Source: Paracidovorax konjaci (lineage in GTDB: Bacteria > Pseudomonadota > Gammaproteobacteria > Burkholderiales > Burkholderiaceae_C). Taken from it: DNA of 64,000 nucleotides. The notes under the pieces were generated by a model. The model saw only the letters and a program-made list of their open reading frames with translations, was not told the DNA's origin and did not search any database. The position numbers and the translations under genes were made by a program. The stretch is taken from assembly GCF_900112675.1 (NCBI RefSeq), contig NZ_FOMQ01000010.1, positions 1-64,000 on the forward strand, read 5' to 3'. Of this stretch, positions 17,495-27,619 are shown piece by piece (position 1 is the stretch's first letter; each line of letters starts with the position of its first letter).

Positions 17495-18700
17495 ATGACA
17501 CCTCCATCACGCTCCAATGCAGGCAGCACCTACCCGATGCCCGCCGCTCTCGTGGCCCTCACGGCCATCGCATCTGCGCTCTTCATCACGGCCTGCGGCG
17601 AGGCGCCACGGCCGCCGGACATGGGTAACGGCGGCACGCCCAAGGTCAGCGTGGTCACGCTGCAGGAGCAGTCGCTGGCCTTGACCACCGAGCTGCCCGG
17701 CCGCGTGGCGCCTGCCCTGATCGCGGAGGTGCGCCCCCAGATCACGGGCCTGGTGCAGCAGCGGCGTTTCAAGGAGGGCAGCGACGTGAAGGCGGGCGAT
17801 CTGCTCTACGTGATCGACCCGGCCACCTACAAGGCCAGCGTGGACAACGCGCTGGCGAACCTGTCGAAGGCGCAGGCGAACCTGGCCACCGCCAGGCTCA
17901 AGGCCGAGCGCTATGGCGAACTGGTGAAGATCAAGGCCGTGAGCCAGCAGGATGCCGACGACGCGCGGGCCGCATTGCTGCAGGCCGATGCCGAGGTCGA
18001 GGCCGCGCGCGCCACGGTGAACACGCAGCGCATCAACCTCGACTACACGCGCATCGCCTCGCCCATCAGCGGGCGCATCGGCCGCTCCGCCGTGACGCCG
18101 GGCGCACTGGTCACCGCCAACCAGGGCACCGCGCTCACCACCGTGCAGCAACTGGACCCGATCTATGTGGACGTCACGCAGACCAGTGCGGCGTTGCTGG
18201 CGCTCAAGCGGTCCCTCGCGGCGGGCGCGCTCAAGAGCGGTACCGCCAAGGTCCGGCTGGTGCTGGAGGACGGCAGCAGCTACGCCCATGCCGGCAAGCT
18301 GCAGTTCTCCGACGTCACGGTGGACCAGGGCACGGGGGCGGTGACGATCCGTGTCGAGTTCCCCAACCCCCAGGGCGATCTGCTGCCGGGCATGTATGCC
18401 CGCGCCGTCATCGAGGAAGGCGTGATCGACAAGGCGGTTCTGGTGCCGCAGCCCGCCGTGGGCCGCGACGGCTCGGGCAAGCCCTTCACCTTCGTGGTCA
18501 ACGCGAAGAACGAGCTGGAGCAGCGCCCGATCAGCACCGACCGCGCCATCGGCAACCAGTGGGTCGTCAAGGACGGCCTGAAGGCGGGAGAACGCATCGT
18601 CGTCGAAGGCCAGCAGAAGGCCCGCGTCGGCCAGCCGGTCGAGGTGGTCACCGCCGGTGCGGCGGCGCCCGCGGCGGCACCGGCGAAGCCGCTGCTGTGA
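17495..18700 (+). CDS. RND efflux periplasmic adaptor (membrane fusion) lipoprotein
   Basis: 401 residues. Signal ending in [10 protein letters not shown] gives a lipobox with Cys34. The body has the HlyD/AcrA layout: [19 protein letters not shown], lipoyl half [18 protein letters not shown], an alpha-hairpin of about 60 residues, the second lipoyl half [15 protein letters not shown], then beta-barrel and membrane-proximal domains. It bridges the inner-membrane pump and the outer-membrane channel encoded next. Only 18 bp separate the ATG from the operator, and no clear Shine-Dalgarno is seen; ATG 17537 is an alternative start that would still keep the lipobox. Confidence 0.93.
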   Translation: MTPPSRSNAGSTYPMPAALVALTAIASALFITACGEAPRPPDMGNGGTPKVSVVTLQEQSLALTTELPGRVAPALIAEVRPQITGLVQQRRFKEGSDVKAGDLLYVIDPATYKASVDNALANLSKAQANLATARLKAERYGELVKIKAVSQQDADDARAALLQADAEVEAARATVNTQRINLDYTRIASPISGRIGRSAVTPGALVTANQGTALTTVQQLDPIYVDVTQTSAALLALKRSLAAGALKSGTAKVRLVLEDGSSYAHAGKLQFSDVTVDQGTGAVTIRVEFPNPQGDLLPGMYARAVIEEGVIDKAVLVPQPAVGRDGSGKPFTFVVNAKNELEQRPISTDRAIGNQWVVKDGLKAGERIVVEGQQKARVGQPVEVVTAGAAAPAAAPAKPLL

Positions 18701-18728
18701 ATTGAGCCCGCACGGAGAACACCACACC

Positions 18729-21700
18729 ATGGCGCGCTTTTTCATCGACCGGCCCATCTTTGCCTGGGTGCTGGCCATCATCACGATGCTTGCCGGCGTG
18801 ATGGCAGTGCTCACGCTGCCCATCGCCCAATACCCCACGATCGCCCCGCCGGCGATCGCCATCTCGGCCACCTATCCGGGGGCGTCGTCCAAGACGCTGG
18901 AGGACACGGTCACCCAGGTCATCGAGCAGAAGATGAAGGGGCTGGACCGCCTCTCCTACATCTCCTCCACCAGCGAATCCTCGGGCAGCGTCACCATCAC
19001 GCTGACCTTCGAGACCGGCACCAACCCGGACACGGCCCAGGTGCAGGTGCAGAACAAGCTGTCGCTGGCCACGCCGCTGCTGCCGCAGGAAGTGCAGCAG
19101 CAGGGCATCCAGGTCACCAAGTCGGCCAACAACTTCCTCAATGTGCTGGCCTTCGTGTCGGAAGACGGCTCCATGAGCGACTCCGACCTGTCGGACTACG
19201 TGGCCGCCAACGTGCAGGACGCCATCAGCCGCGTCGAAGGCGTGGGCGACACCACGCTGTTCGGCTCCCAGTACGCGATGCGCATCTGGCTCGACCCGAG
19301 CCGGCTCAACAGCTTCAAGCTCACGCCGCTGGACGTGAAGGCAGCCGTGCAGGCGCAGAACGCGCAGGTCTCCGCGGGCCAGATCGGCGGATTGCCCGCC
19401 GCGAAGCACAACGACCTGAATGCCACCATCACCGCGCAGACGCGCCTGAAGACGGCCAGCGAGTTCGAGGACATCCTGCTGCGCACCCAGTCCGACGGAT
19501 CGGCCGTGCGGTTGCGCGACGTAGCCCGCATCGAGCTGGGCAGCGAAAGCTACGCCACCGTGGCGCGCTACAACGGCAAGCCGGCCGCAGGCCTGGCCAT
19601 CAAGCTGGCTTCGGGCGCGAATGCGTTGGACACCGTCCGGGGCATCGACCAGCGGCTGGACGAGCTGAGCAAGTTCTTTCCCCAGGGCATGAAGGTCGTG
19701 AAGCCCTACGACACCACGCCGTTCGTGCGCATCTCGATCAACGAAGTGGTCAAGACGCTGGTCGAAGCCGTGGTGCTGGTCTTCCTGGTGATGTACCTCT
19801 TCCTGCAGAACTTCCGTGCCACGCTGATCCCCACGATCGCCGTGCCCGTGGTGCTGCTGGGCACCTTCGGCGTGCTGGCCGCATTCGGCTATTCGCTCAA
19901 CACGCTGACCATGCTCGCGATGGTGCTCGCCATCGGGCTGCTCGTGGACGACGCCATCGTGGTGGTCGAGAACGTCGAGCGCGTGATGAGCGAGGAGGGG
20001 CTCTCGCCGCTGGAGGCCACGCGCAAGTCCATGGGGCAGATCAGCGGCGCGCTGGTGGGCGTGGCGCTCGTGCTGGCCGCCGTGTTCGTGCCGATGGCCT
20101 TCTTCGGCGGATCGACCGGGGTGATCTACCGCCAGTTCACGGTGACCATCGTCTCCGCGATGACCCTGTCGGTGCTCGTGGCCATGGTCCTCACGCCGGC
20201 CCTGTGCGCCACGCTGCTCAAGCCCGTGGCCAAGGGCCATGCGTTGTCCACCCAGGGCTTTTTCGGGGCGTTCAACCGCGCGTTCGACCGCAGCAACCAC
20301 GGCTACCAGGGCATCGTGCGGCACATGCTCGGGCGCGGCTGGCGCTATATGGCCGGCTACGCGGTGCTGATGGCCGCCGTCGCGTTCGTGTTCATGAAGA
20401 TCCCCGCAGGATTCCTGCCCGAGGAGGACCAGGGCACGCTGTTCACCATCGTGCAGTTGCCGCCCGGCGCGACGCAGGAGCGCACGCTCGAAGTGCTCAA
20501 GCAGGTGGAGAACCACTTCCTCGTGGACCAGAAGGCCGCCGTCGATGCCGTCATGTCGGTGGCGGGTTTCAGCTTCGCGGGCAGCGGGCAGAACACCGCC
20601 TTCGCCTTCATCAAGCTCAAGCCCTGGGGCGACCGCTCCGCACCCGGGCTGAAGGCCGCCGCCGTGGCCAACCAGGCCATGGCGAGCCTTTCGCCGATCC
20701 GCAATGCCACGGTGTTCGCGTTCGCTCCCCCCGCCGTGTCCGAGCTGGGCAACGCCAGCGGCTTCGACCTGATGCTGCAGGACCGTGCCAACCTCGGCCA
20801 CGACGCCCTGATGCAGGCCCGCAACCAATTGCTGGATGCGCTGCGCAAGGAGACGGGGCTGGTGGCCGTGCGGCCCAACGGCATGGAGGACGCACCGCAG
20901 CTGCGCCTGGACATCGACGAGCACAAGGTGGGCGCGCTGGGCCTGTCGATGAGCGACGTGAACCAGACGTTCTCCGCCGCCTGGGGCAGCAGCTACGTGA
21001 ACGACTTCATCGACAAGGGCCGCGTGAAGAAGGTCTTCCTGCAGGCCGATTCCACCTTCCGCATGCTGCCGGGCGACATCGACCATTGGTACGTGCGCAA
21101 CAGCAGCGGCGCGATGGTGCCCTTCAACGCCTTCGCCACGGCCACGTGGACGTCCGGCTCGCCGCGCCTGGAGCGCTACAACGGCGTGCCTTCCACCGAG
21201 ATCCTGGGCATGGCCATGCCGGGCGCGATGTCCAGCGGCCAGGCGATGGACCTCGTCGAGCGCCACGCCGCCTCGCTGCCCGCGGGCATCGGCTTCGAGT
21301 GGACCGGCATATCCAGGCAGGAGCGCGAGGCGGGCGGGCAGGCGACGCTGCTCTACGCCGTCTCCATCCTCGTGGTGTTCCTGTGCCTTGCCGCGCTGTA
21401 CGAGAGCTGGTCGGTGCCGTTCTCCGTGATCCTGGCGGTGCCGCTCGGCGTGCTGGGCACGCTGGTGGGCGCGCTGCTGACCTGGAAGATGAACGACGTC
21501 TACTTCCAGGTGGGGCTGCTCACCACCGTGGGGCTCGCCTCCAAGAACGCCATCCTGATCGTCGAGTTCGCCAAGGACCTGCACGCCCAGGGGATGGGCG
21601 CCGTGGATGCGGCCATCGCCGCGGCGCGCATGCGGCTGCGGCCCATCCTGATGACCTCCCTCGCCTTCATCCTCGGGGTGCTGCCGCTGATGCTGAGCGA

Positions 21701-21884
21701 CGGCGCGGGTGCCGGCGCGCAGAACGCGCTGGGCACCGCCGTCGTGGGCGGCATGGTGTCCGGCACGGTGCTCGCGGTCTTCTTCGTGCCCTTGTTCTTC
21801 GTCGTCGTGCAGAAGCTGTCCGACCGCTGGCAGCAGCGCCGCCCTGCCGCTTCCTCCCACCCTGCACTGAGCGGGGAACACTGA
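18729..21884 (+). CDS. RND efflux inner-membrane pump (HAE1 family, AcrB/MexB-like)
   Basis: 1051 residues, the normal length. It starts [19 protein letters not shown], the canonical RND N-terminus, with [17 protein letters not shown] in the porter domain. TM4 carries the proton-relay pair in [18 protein letters not shown] (the adjacent Asp residues). The second half has [17 protein letters not shown]. It should export hydrophobic or amphiphilic drugs using the proton gradient. It follows the adaptor after 28 bp and is followed within 2 bp by the outer-membrane gene, so this is one operon. Confidence 0.96.
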   Translation: MARFFIDRPIFAWVLAIITMLAGVMAVLTLPIAQYPTIAPPAIAISATYPGASSKTLEDTVTQVIEQKMKGLDRLSYISSTSESSGSVTITLTFETGTNPDTAQVQVQNKLSLATPLLPQEVQQQGIQVTKSANNFLNVLAFVSEDGSMSDSDLSDYVAANVQDAISRVEGVGDTTLFGSQYAMRIWLDPSRLNSFKLTPLDVKAAVQAQNAQVSAGQIGGLPAAKHNDLNATITAQTRLKTASEFEDILLRTQSDGSAVRLRDVARIELGSESYATVARYNGKPAAGLAIKLASGANALDTVRGIDQRLDELSKFFPQGMKVVKPYDTTPFVRISINEVVKTLVEAVVLVFLVMYLFLQNFRATLIPTIAVPVVLLGTFGVLAAFGYSLNTLTMLAMVLAIGLLVDDAIVVVENVERVMSEEGLSPLEATRKSMGQISGALVGVALVLAAVFVPMAFFGGSTGVIYRQFTVTIVSAMTLSVLVAMVLTPALCATLLKPVAKGHALSTQGFFGAFNRAFDRSNHGYQGIVRHMLGRGWRYMAGYAVLMAAVAFVFMKIPAGFLPEEDQGTLFTIVQLPPGATQERTLEVLKQVENHFLVDQKAAVDAVMSVAGFSFAGSGQNTAFAFIKLKPWGDRSAPGLKAAAVANQAMASLSPIRNATVFAFAPPAVSELGNASGFDLMLQDRANLGHDALMQARNQLLDALRKETGLVAVRPNGMEDAPQLRLDIDEHKVGALGLSMSDVNQTFSAAWGSSYVNDFIDKGRVKKVFLQADSTFRMLPGDIDHWYVRNSSGAMVPFNAFATATWTSGSPRLERYNGVPSTEILGMAMPGAMSSGQAMDLVERHAASLPAGIGFEWTGISRQEREAGGQATLLYAVSILVVFLCLAALYESWSVPFSVILAVPLGVLGTLVGALLTWKMNDVYFQVGLLTTVGLASKNAILIVEFAKDLHAQGMGAVDAAIAAARMRLRPILMTSLAFILGVLPLMLSDGAGAGAQNALGTAVVGGMVSGTVLAVFFVPLFFVVVQKLSDRWQQRRPAASSHPALSGEH

Positions 21885-21885
21885 T

Positions 21886-23301
21886 ATGCGAAACCTGTCG
21901 TCCCCCTCTCCCTTGCTCGCCGCGCTGGCCGCGGCCCTCGCACTGGCCGGCTGCGCGAATCTGGCGCCGACCTACGAGCGGCCCGCGGCACCCGTGCCGC
22001 AGCAGTACCCGTCCGGTGGCGCGCCGGAGGCACCCGGCGCCCTGTCCGCCGTGCCCTGGCAGGACTTTTTCGAGGACGCACGCCTGCGCGCCCTGGTGGA
22101 GCTGGCGCTGGCCAACAACCGCGACCTCCGCGTGGCCGTTCTCAACATCGAGAAAGCGCGCGCGCAGTACCGCATCCAGGACGCGGCGCGACTGCCGGCC
22201 GTGAACGCCACGGGCAGCGGCACGGGCGCACGGACACCCGCCAGCCTGTCGGGCACGGGCAGCGCGGTGACCAGCCACCAGTACAGCGCCGGCCTGGGCA
22301 CCAGCGCCTACGAGCTGGACCTGTTCGGGCGTGTGCGCAATCTCAGCACGCAGGCCCTGGAGCAGTACCTCTCCACCGAGCAGGCCCGGCGCAGCACGCA
22401 GATCAGCCTGATCGCGGAAGTGGCGTCGGCCTATCTCACCTGGTCGGCCGATGTGGAGCGCCTCGCGCTTGCGCAGGAAACGCTGCGCACGCAGGGCGAG
22501 ACCTATGCGCTCACGCAGCGCCGCTTCGAGCTGGGCAGCGCCTCGGCGCTCACGCTGCGCCAGGTGCAGACCAGCGTGGACAGCGCGCGCGTGGACGTCG
22601 CGCGTTACACCGGGCAGATCGCACAGGACCGCAACGCGCTCGCGCTGCTGCTGGGCGCGCCGGTGCCCGACGACCTGGCGCCCCGGCCGCTCGGCGAGCA
22701 GCCGGACGCGCTGCCCGCGCTCTCGGCCGGGCTGCCCTCCGAACTGCTGCTGCGGCGCCCGGACCTGCTGCAGGCCGAGCACGAGCTGAAGGCCGCCACG
22801 GCCAACATCGGCGTGGCGCGCGCGGCCTTCTACCCGCGCATCAGCCTCACGGCATCCGCGGGCAGCAGCAGCGCGGAGCTGTCGGGCCTGTTCAAGGGCG
22901 GCTCGGGCGCGTGGAGCTTCATGCCGCAGATCAGCCTGCCGATCTTCGACGCCGGCAGCAACCAGGCCGGCCTCGACAGCGCGGTGGCCTCGCGCGACAT
23001 CGCGCTCGCCCAATACGACAAGGCGATCCAGACCGCTTTCAAGGAAGTGGCCGATGCGCTGGTGCTGCGCGACACCCTGGTGCAGCAGCTGGACGCGCAG
23101 AACTCGCTGGTCCAGGCGAGCGGCGATGCCCTGGCGCTGTCGGACGCGCGATTCACGCGCGGGGTGGACAGCTACCTCGACGTGCTCGACGCGCAGCGCA
23201 CCTGGTACAGCGCCCGCCAGACCCTGATCTCGACGCGCCTGTCCAGCCTGAACAACGGCGTCACGCTCTACAAGGCCTTGGGCGGGGGGTGGAACCTGTG
23301 A
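21886..23301 (+). CDS. Outer-membrane efflux channel, NodT/OprM family lipoprotein
   Basis: 471 residues. Lipobox LALAGCAN with Cys23. It contains two OEP repeats with the typical [12 protein letters not shown] and, in the second, [20 protein letters not shown]. The end is [12 protein letters not shown], as usual for NodT-type channels. It forms the trimeric outer-membrane exit duct for the RND pump encoded immediately upstream. Confidence 0.95.
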   Translation: MRNLSSPSPLLAALAAALALAGCANLAPTYERPAAPVPQQYPSGGAPEAPGALSAVPWQDFFEDARLRALVELALANNRDLRVAVLNIEKARAQYRIQDAARLPAVNATGSGTGARTPASLSGTGSAVTSHQYSAGLGTSAYELDLFGRVRNLSTQALEQYLSTEQARRSTQISLIAEVASAYLTWSADVERLALAQETLRTQGETYALTQRRFELGSASALTLRQVQTSVDSARVDVARYTGQIAQDRNALALLLGAPVPDDLAPRPLGEQPDALPALSAGLPSELLLRRPDLLQAEHELKAATANIGVARAAFYPRISLTASAGSSSAELSGLFKGGSGAWSFMPQISLPIFDAGSNQAGLDSAVASRDIALAQYDKAIQTAFKEVADALVLRDTLVQQLDAQNSLVQASGDALALSDARFTRGVDSYLDVLDAQRTWYSARQTLISTRLSSLNNGVTLYKALGGGWNL

Positions 23302-23351
23302 TTCCCGCGCGCCTGCCCGCCCCCTCCGAACCACACCACCGGACCACCGCC

Positions 23352-23516
23352 ATGAAATGTCCTGCTGCCGCCCTGATCGCCGCTCTGGCGGCCACCTGGC
23401 TTCTGACGGCCTGCGTCGTGCCGCCACCGCCACCCCCGCCACCCCCATTGGTTCCGCCGCCGCCGCCGATGCTGGTCCCGCCGCCACCGGCCCTGGTCGC
23501 TCCGCCGCTGCGCTGA
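23352..23516 (+). CDS. Proline-rich mini-lipoprotein (54 aa)
   Basis: Starts MKCPAAALIAALAATWLLTAC with a lipobox at Cys21, then VV and about 30 residues that are mainly proline with Leu, Val and Met. It lies 50 bp after the outer-membrane channel gene and 33 bp before the TetR gene on the same strand, so it is likely part of the operon. A lipid-anchored polyproline rod in the periplasm is the simplest reading. No family recognised. Confidence 0.65.
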   Translation: MKCPAAALIAALAATWLLTACVVPPPPPPPPPLVPPPPPMLVPPPPALVAPPLR

Positions 23517-23549
23517 TCCCTTCACCCCACCTTCGGAGATCGGACCGCT

Positions 23550-24188
23550 ATGGCTCGCAAGTCAAGGCTGGAGGCGCAGGCCACCCACCGCAAGATCCTG
23601 GATGCCGCCGAACGGGTGTACCTGCAGGAGGGCGCCGGCTGCTCCGTGTCGCGCATCGCCGAAGAGGCCCGCGTGACGCGGGGCGCCATCTACTGGTACT
23701 TCAAGAACCGCGACGACCTGCTGCGCTGTGTCGCGGACCGGCTGGAAGGGGGCTGGAAGGCCGCCTACGCCTCGCGCGCGATCGACATCTATTCCAACCC
23801 CATGACGAACCTGCAGGCGATGGCCGAGCAGATGCTGGAGCGCGCGAACGAAGACCCGCAACTGCAGACGATGGTGCGCGCCTCCACCCGGCTGGTGGCC
23901 TGCAGCCCGGCCACCGTCTCCAGCTACCAGGGCTGCCTGAAACGCGAATGGACGCGCGCCGTCTCGCTGGGCATGGTGCGCGACGATCTGGACGTCGACA
24001 CCGCCACCCTGGGCCTGCTCACGCTCACCGCGGGCCTGGTGAAGCACTGGGCCGATTCCGGGCAGTCCTTCGACCTGATGGAGGTGGGGCACAACGCGGT
24101 GCAGGCGTATCTGGAAGGCTGGCTGCCCGCATCGATCAACAGCCGGATCGCGTGGCGGCTGGCGCAGCAGTTCACCGGGCAGGCGTAG
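23550..24188 (+). CDS. TetR/AcrR-family regulator at the end of the RND operon
   Basis: 212 residues. Helix-turn-helix CSVSRIAEEARVTRGAIYWYFKNRDDLL is almost that of TtgR/AcrR/NalC-type pump regulators, and the C-terminal domain fits the TetR_C pattern of that group. It lies on the same strand as the pump genes, probably co-transcribed. The pump is therefore flanked by two TetR genes: this one, and the divergent one at 16779 that sits beside the visible operators. Confidence 0.9.
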   Translation: MARKSRLEAQATHRKILDAAERVYLQEGAGCSVSRIAEEARVTRGAIYWYFKNRDDLLRCVADRLEGGWKAAYASRAIDIYSNPMTNLQAMAEQMLERANEDPQLQTMVRASTRLVACSPATVSSYQGCLKREWTRAVSLGMVRDDLDVDTATLGLLTLTAGLVKHWADSGQSFDLMEVGHNAVQAYLEGWLPASINSRIAWRLAQQFTGQA

Positions 24189-24315
24189 GGGCACTGCGGA
24201 ACTCTTCAGCCCAGCCGCATGAAAGTTCAGAAAACTGGATCACCGTCCGGCGGGAATGGATCGACAGTGGCTGCGTGGCCGACGTGGCCACCTATCTTCA
24301 CCGGAGGAATCCCGC

Positions 24316-24486
24316 ATGAAACCATCGACCCGAACCCAGCCGCGCGTACCGATGACCCAGGAGGCGCTCGCGCGGATGCAGAGAGGCGCCGCCTCGGCAC
24401 AAGGCGGCGGTGTCGAAAAAGGCAGCCATGTCGCCAGGCTGCAGCGGCAGCTTGCCATCGACCAGAACCGGAAAGGAGCCAGGTAA
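24316..24486 (+). CDS. Small basic protein, SMP-like pattern (56 aa)
   Basis: Begins MKPSTRTQPRVPMTQEALAR behind a clear Shine-Dalgarno (GGAGG at 24303-24307). The stretch MTQEALARMQRGAAS...GSHVARLQRQLAIDQNR resembles the short SMP-type repeats (seed maturation protein motif) found in small bacterial stress proteins. The similarity is by eye only. Its TAA stop overlaps the ATG of the next small ORF by one base, indicating a translationally coupled pair. Confidence 0.55.
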   Translation: MKPSTRTQPRVPMTQEALARMQRGAASAQGGGVEKGSHVARLQRQLAIDQNRKGAR

Positions 24487-24635
24487 TGGGCCGCAACGCT
24501 GCACAGGAACAGCATGACAACGACAACCACGCCAACCAGCTCAACCCGAACAACGACGAGTACTGGCACTCTCGCGGCGAGGACGAGCGCCCGGACGATT
24601 GGGAGGACCGCGTGAACGGCGAGGTCGACCGCTAG
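24486..24635 (+). CDS. Small acidic hydrophilic protein (49 aa)
   Basis: Begins MGRNAAQEQHDNDNHANQLN and is very rich in Asp, Asn, Glu, Arg and Trp (DEYWHSRGEDERPDDWEDR). Ribosome-binding site AAAGGAG lies inside the end of the previous gene. It is predicted disordered and soluble. It pairs with the 56-aa ORF just upstream. The TAG stop overlaps the stop of the convergent gene at 24632 within the palindrome CTAG. Function unknown; the composition suggests a hydrophilin-type protein. Confidence 0.55.
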   Translation: MGRNAAQEQHDNDNHANQLNPNNDEYWHSRGEDERPDDWEDRVNGEVDR

Positions 24636-25789
24636 TCTTCAAGCCACAGGGGCCATTGGTCGCGCCCCTGTGGTGCGCCGGGTGGAGCTGGTGGCCGTTG
24701 GGAATGCCTCCATCTCCACAGCGCGTGGTAGTCCTCGCCCAGGGTGGTGAACGAGCGAAGCTTCTGGTCAGGCCCCACCACAATCATTTCCCGCTGCCAG
24801 GCGATTGCGATGCGCGCCAAGGCGAACGGTCCGGAAAGTTCCCATCCGTGGCCGAAGCAGGAACCCAGCTCATCCCACATCTTCTCGAAGTCCGGGAGGC
24901 GCAGGCGCTTGGTGCCATCGAAAAGGTTGGCGATGTCCTGCCTGTCCCAGCTACTCAGCTTCTGCGAGACCTCGGTCGCGCCCGGAGCGCGATCCGGCCA
25001 TCGCTTGTATCGCACCCAGTGGTGGAGCGAAAAGGACAATACGATCAACCGGCGAACGGGCCGGATGACGCGGAGGCCGCCTGGCCACTTCGGCGCGATG
25101 AGGGCCACCAGTGAGCGTGGCGGCAAATGCGTGATGAAGCATCCGCCCCAGACGGCGTCGAACTGCGCGAATTGATCGAAGAAGGCCGCCAGCAAGAGCT
25201 TGTGCGCGGCCTGCCAGGCATCGTCCCAGGTAGATGCGTCCCGGAAAACGCTCGACTTCTCCACCTGGCATGTGGCAGCCACTTCTGCTGGCATCGCCCA
25301 TTGCCCGATGAAGTCCGCGCAACGGATTGTGAATGCTGCAAGGTCGCCATTGACCAGCGCCGTTTCGGCTTCAGCAAGGAACATATCGAATCGGATCCCG
25401 GTGCGCACGCACGCATCCAGCAACGGCCGGTGCACGAAGTTTTCTGCGTACCAATATCCCGCCCAGGCCGCACCGCCAGACGCCTGGAGTTGCGCCTGCC
25501 CCGCGATCCGTTCATCGATTGCGGATTCCGGATATCCCCTGGAAACCAACTGCTTGCGCAGATAAGTGACAGCGTGCCGTTGGGCGTCAACGATCGTCCG
25601 GGGGCGGAGCGTTTGCGCAGTCGATGCCAACCGTGTTTCGGACAGGCCGGTCACCTCCGAAAGAAATCGGCGCGGCGCGATTCCCAGTTGGATGGCGTTG
25701 TAGTGGATGGGTGCTATTTGCAGGGCCCGGACCGCACGGAGCGCTTCATTTCTGGACGAATCGGCAGGCATCGGAATCCGTGGGTTCAT
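24632..25789 (-). CDS. Hypothetical protein (about 385 aa), unrecognised
   Basis: About 385 residues from ATG 25789 (MNPRIPMPADSSRNEALR); ATG 25813 would add eight. Soluble-looking, Trp and Ala rich, with no signal peptide or clear membrane helix apart from one moderately hydrophobic stretch near RRLIVLSFSLHHWVRY. It shows no motif that I can assign. GC is somewhat lower than its neighbours, in keeping with accessory DNA. It is transcribed toward the small-ORF pair at 24316-24635. Confidence 0.6.
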   Translation of the reverse strand: MNPRIPMPADSSRNEALRAVRALQIAPIHYNAIQLGIAPRRFLSEVTGLSETRLASTAQTLRPRTIVDAQRHAVTYLRKQLVSRGYPESAIDERIAGQAQLQASGGAAWAGYWYAENFVHRPLLDACVRTGIRFDMFLAEAETALVNGDLAAFTIRCADFIGQWAMPAEVAATCQVEKSSVFRDASTWDDAWQAAHKLLLAAFFDQFAQFDAVWGGCFITHLPPRSLVALIAPKWPGGLRVIRPVRRLIVLSFSLHHWVRYKRWPDRAPGATEVSQKLSSWDRQDIANLFDGTKRLRLPDFEKMWDELGSCFGHGWELSGPFALARIAIAWQREMIVVGPDQKLRSFTTLGEDYHALWRWRHSQRPPAPPGAPQGRDQWPLWLED

Positions 25790-25918
25790 GGGGAGAGTGG
25801 CTGAACAGGCCATGCCAACTGGAAGGGCCAGGCGGCCAGGTGCTGCAAGCTCCGCGTGGTGACAGCGGCAAAAAGCCTCCGGCGACTTCGGCAGGTCGCG
25901 GCCACCGCGCCGGCTTGC

Positions 25919-26341
25919 TCACCCTTCTGCGCGCGGTTGTCCGCAGACCGCGAACAATTCTCCCAAGGTCAGCCGGTCGTGCCAAAGGTCTTCGAGATCC
26001 ACTCCATACAGGCGCTCGGCCTGGGTGGCGAGCGTTTCCAGTTCCAGCGCATCCGGGACTTGCGTGGATGGGTAGCGCGCCCTGTACACGGCCAGGATGC
26101 GGTCGTCCGGCGCGAACTGCAGCCGCTGATCGGGGCGCAGCCCGAAGCTCTCCGTGAACATGGCGAGGAAACGGCGGATCTGCGCTTTCCCGGCATGGGG
26201 GAAGGCCCGCTTCCACGCGCGGCCCTGGCAGGCGCGGCTGCGGAAGGGCCCGGGCGCGCGGCCTCCGAAATAACGGCCCCAGCAGGCGCTGAGGCCCAGG
26301 AAGGCGGCCAACGCGAGCAGGAAAACGAGGGTGGAAGGCAT
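25919..26341 (-). CDS. Membrane-anchored small protein, DUF1493/acyl-carrier-like fold suspected
   Basis: 140 residues from ATG 26341. One N-terminal membrane segment (TLVFLLALAAFLGLSACW) is followed by a basic stretch. A C-terminal ~80-residue helical part holds FLAMFTESFGLRPDQRL, FAPDDRILAVYRARYP, ELETLATQAERLYGVDLEDLW and LTLGELFAVC. The spacing of these blocks resembles DUF1493-type acyl-carrier-like proteins. The serine that would carry phosphopantetheine is not evident. A longer frame to 26461 is Arg-rich and unlikely. Function unknown. Confidence 0.5.
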   Translation of the reverse strand: MPSTLVFLLALAAFLGLSACWGRYFGGRAPGPFRSRACQGRAWKRAFPHAGKAQIRRFLAMFTESFGLRPDQRLQFAPDDRILAVYRARYPSTQVPDALELETLATQAERLYGVDLEDLWHDRLTLGELFAVCGQPRAEG

Positions 26342-26540
26342 GCGGGAAGGAGAAGGGGGCGTAGGGCGGAAGGCCCATCGGCCTTGAGGCAGAGGCCGTG
26401 CGACGCGAGACCTCCGCAGCGATTGTGCCCTCCCGGCCCCTTCGGCAAGTCCTCTGCGCAAACGCAGCGGTGGCGTGGCGGGCCGCTCGCAGCCTACCGA
26501 TGCCGGCCTGCCTGCGCCGGAGCGGGACCGGGCAGGACCC

Positions 26541-26900
26541 TCAGGCCATCACCCACACCTTGCGCACCGTCTCGATGGTGCGCCACGTTCCCACATAGCC
26601 GGGCTTCATCACGAAGCAATCGCCTGCCTTGAAGATCCTGGGTTCCTGGCCGCGCTCGGTGATCTCCACCACGCCCGAGAGGATCAGGCAGAACTCCCAG
26701 GTCTCGCCCTTGATGGAGTGGTTCACGCCCGGCGTGGCTTCCCACACGCCGGCGCGCACGGCGCCGTCCTTGGAGCTGTCGATGTCCCAGTTGCGGCAGA
26801 CGATGTCGCCTTCGATCACGCGGTCGGCCGGCGGGCGGTATTCGCGCGCTTCGCCCAGTTGGTCGAAGGGGAAGGTGACGAGCAGGTTCTGTGAGGACAT
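26541..26900 (-). CDS. Cupin-domain protein (DUF861 / Cupin_3 type)
   Basis: 119 residues. A single cupin barrel: GVWEATPGVNHSIKGETWEFCLILSGVVEI corresponds to the first motif, and FKAGDCFVMKPGYVGTWRTIETVRKVWV to the second and the usual Cupin_3 ending. Such proteins resemble (S)-ureidoglycine aminohydrolase and related small cupins, but no ureide genes are near. Cytosolic. Confidence 0.85.
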   Translation of the reverse strand: MSSQNLLVTFPFDQLGEAREYRPPADRVIEGDIVCRNWDIDSSKDGAVRAGVWEATPGVNHSIKGETWEFCLILSGVVEITERGQEPRIFKAGDCFVMKPGYVGTWRTIETVRKVWVMA

Positions 26901-27126
26901 GGCAGCGGCTCCGCGAGGAATAGAGGAAAAAAGGGAGGGGAGAAGACCGAGGCGCCCGAGCGGAATGGAGGGGCCCGGGAACGCATCGATGCTAGGTGCG
27001 CGGGCCGCGCGCCGGGTGTCGAAACGGGCGGCGCGAACGGGCGGATGTGCGCTATTGCGCGGGCGCCGTGGCGCAATCTGCTGCCGCGGGTGCGCTCGCC
27101 TGGGGACGATCCGGCGTGCATGCGGG

Positions 27127-27155
27127 CCGCCCGACCGCCCGACCGCCCGACCGCC
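27127..27155. repeat. Short tandem repeat, unit CCGCCCGA x 3.6
   Basis: Three perfect 8-bp copies followed by CCGCC, in the 280-bp gap between the cupin gene and the copper cluster. It could vary in copy number by slippage. No gene or promoter is seen in the rest of the gap. Confidence 0.8.
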
Positions 27156-27181
27156 TGCTCAAGTCGCCTGCGCTGCCTCCC

Positions 27182-27619
27182 TCAGCGTCCCACGGGTTCG
27201 ATGCGGCTCGCGGTGAAGAATCCGCCCGGGTCGCGTTCGGCCAGGAAGCGCACGCGCATGCCCGGCGCAAGGTCCGCGGCGGAGGCCGGCCCGTCCTGCA
27301 CGCGGAACATCATGGTCATGGGCGGCATGTCGAGGTTCTTCAGTTCGCCGTGCCGCAGCGTAATGCGCCGCGTGGCGGCGTCCCAGCGCACGACCTCGCC
27401 CTCGCTCATCGGGCGGTCCGCGGCTTCCGGTGCGGGCGCAGGGGGCGCGGCGTGCGCCGCATGGCTCGCATGGGCCGCGGGGTCGGGGGACACCGATGCG
27501 GAAGCCGCCGCTGCACCCGCGGCAGGCATTGCCTGTGCCAGGCCGGTGGCCAGCAGCGCGGCGGCCGCCAGCGCGTGGAGTGCCTGGCGAAGAGCCTTCG
27601 GAGATCGCGCCGTGCTCAT
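27182..27619 (-). CDS. CusF-like periplasmic copper-binding protein
   Basis: 145 residues. Signal peptide with hydrophobic core ALHALAAAALLATGLAQA, then a His-rich linker (HASHAAHA), then a CusF-type OB domain: GEVVRWDAATRRITLRHGE, NLDMPPMTMMFRV and LAPGMRVRF. CusF binds Cu(I)/Ag(I) via a His, two Met and a Trp. Here the His and Met ligands are present, but the position before the MxM block is Met (LDMPPMTM) rather than the E. coli Trp. It overlaps the DUF411 gene by 4 bp and ends the copper cluster. Confidence 0.85.
   Translation of the reverse strand: MSTARSPKALRQALHALAAAALLATGLAQAMPAAGAAAASASVSPDPAAHASHAAHAAPPAPAPEAADRPMSEGEVVRWDAATRRITLRHGELKNLDMPPMTMMFRVQDGPASAADLAPGMRVRFLAERDPGGFFTASRIEPVGR

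Noticed and set aside
27127-27155. Possible CRISPR array
   Set aside because: Units of 8 bp directly adjacent, without spacers; no cas genes anywhere in the window.
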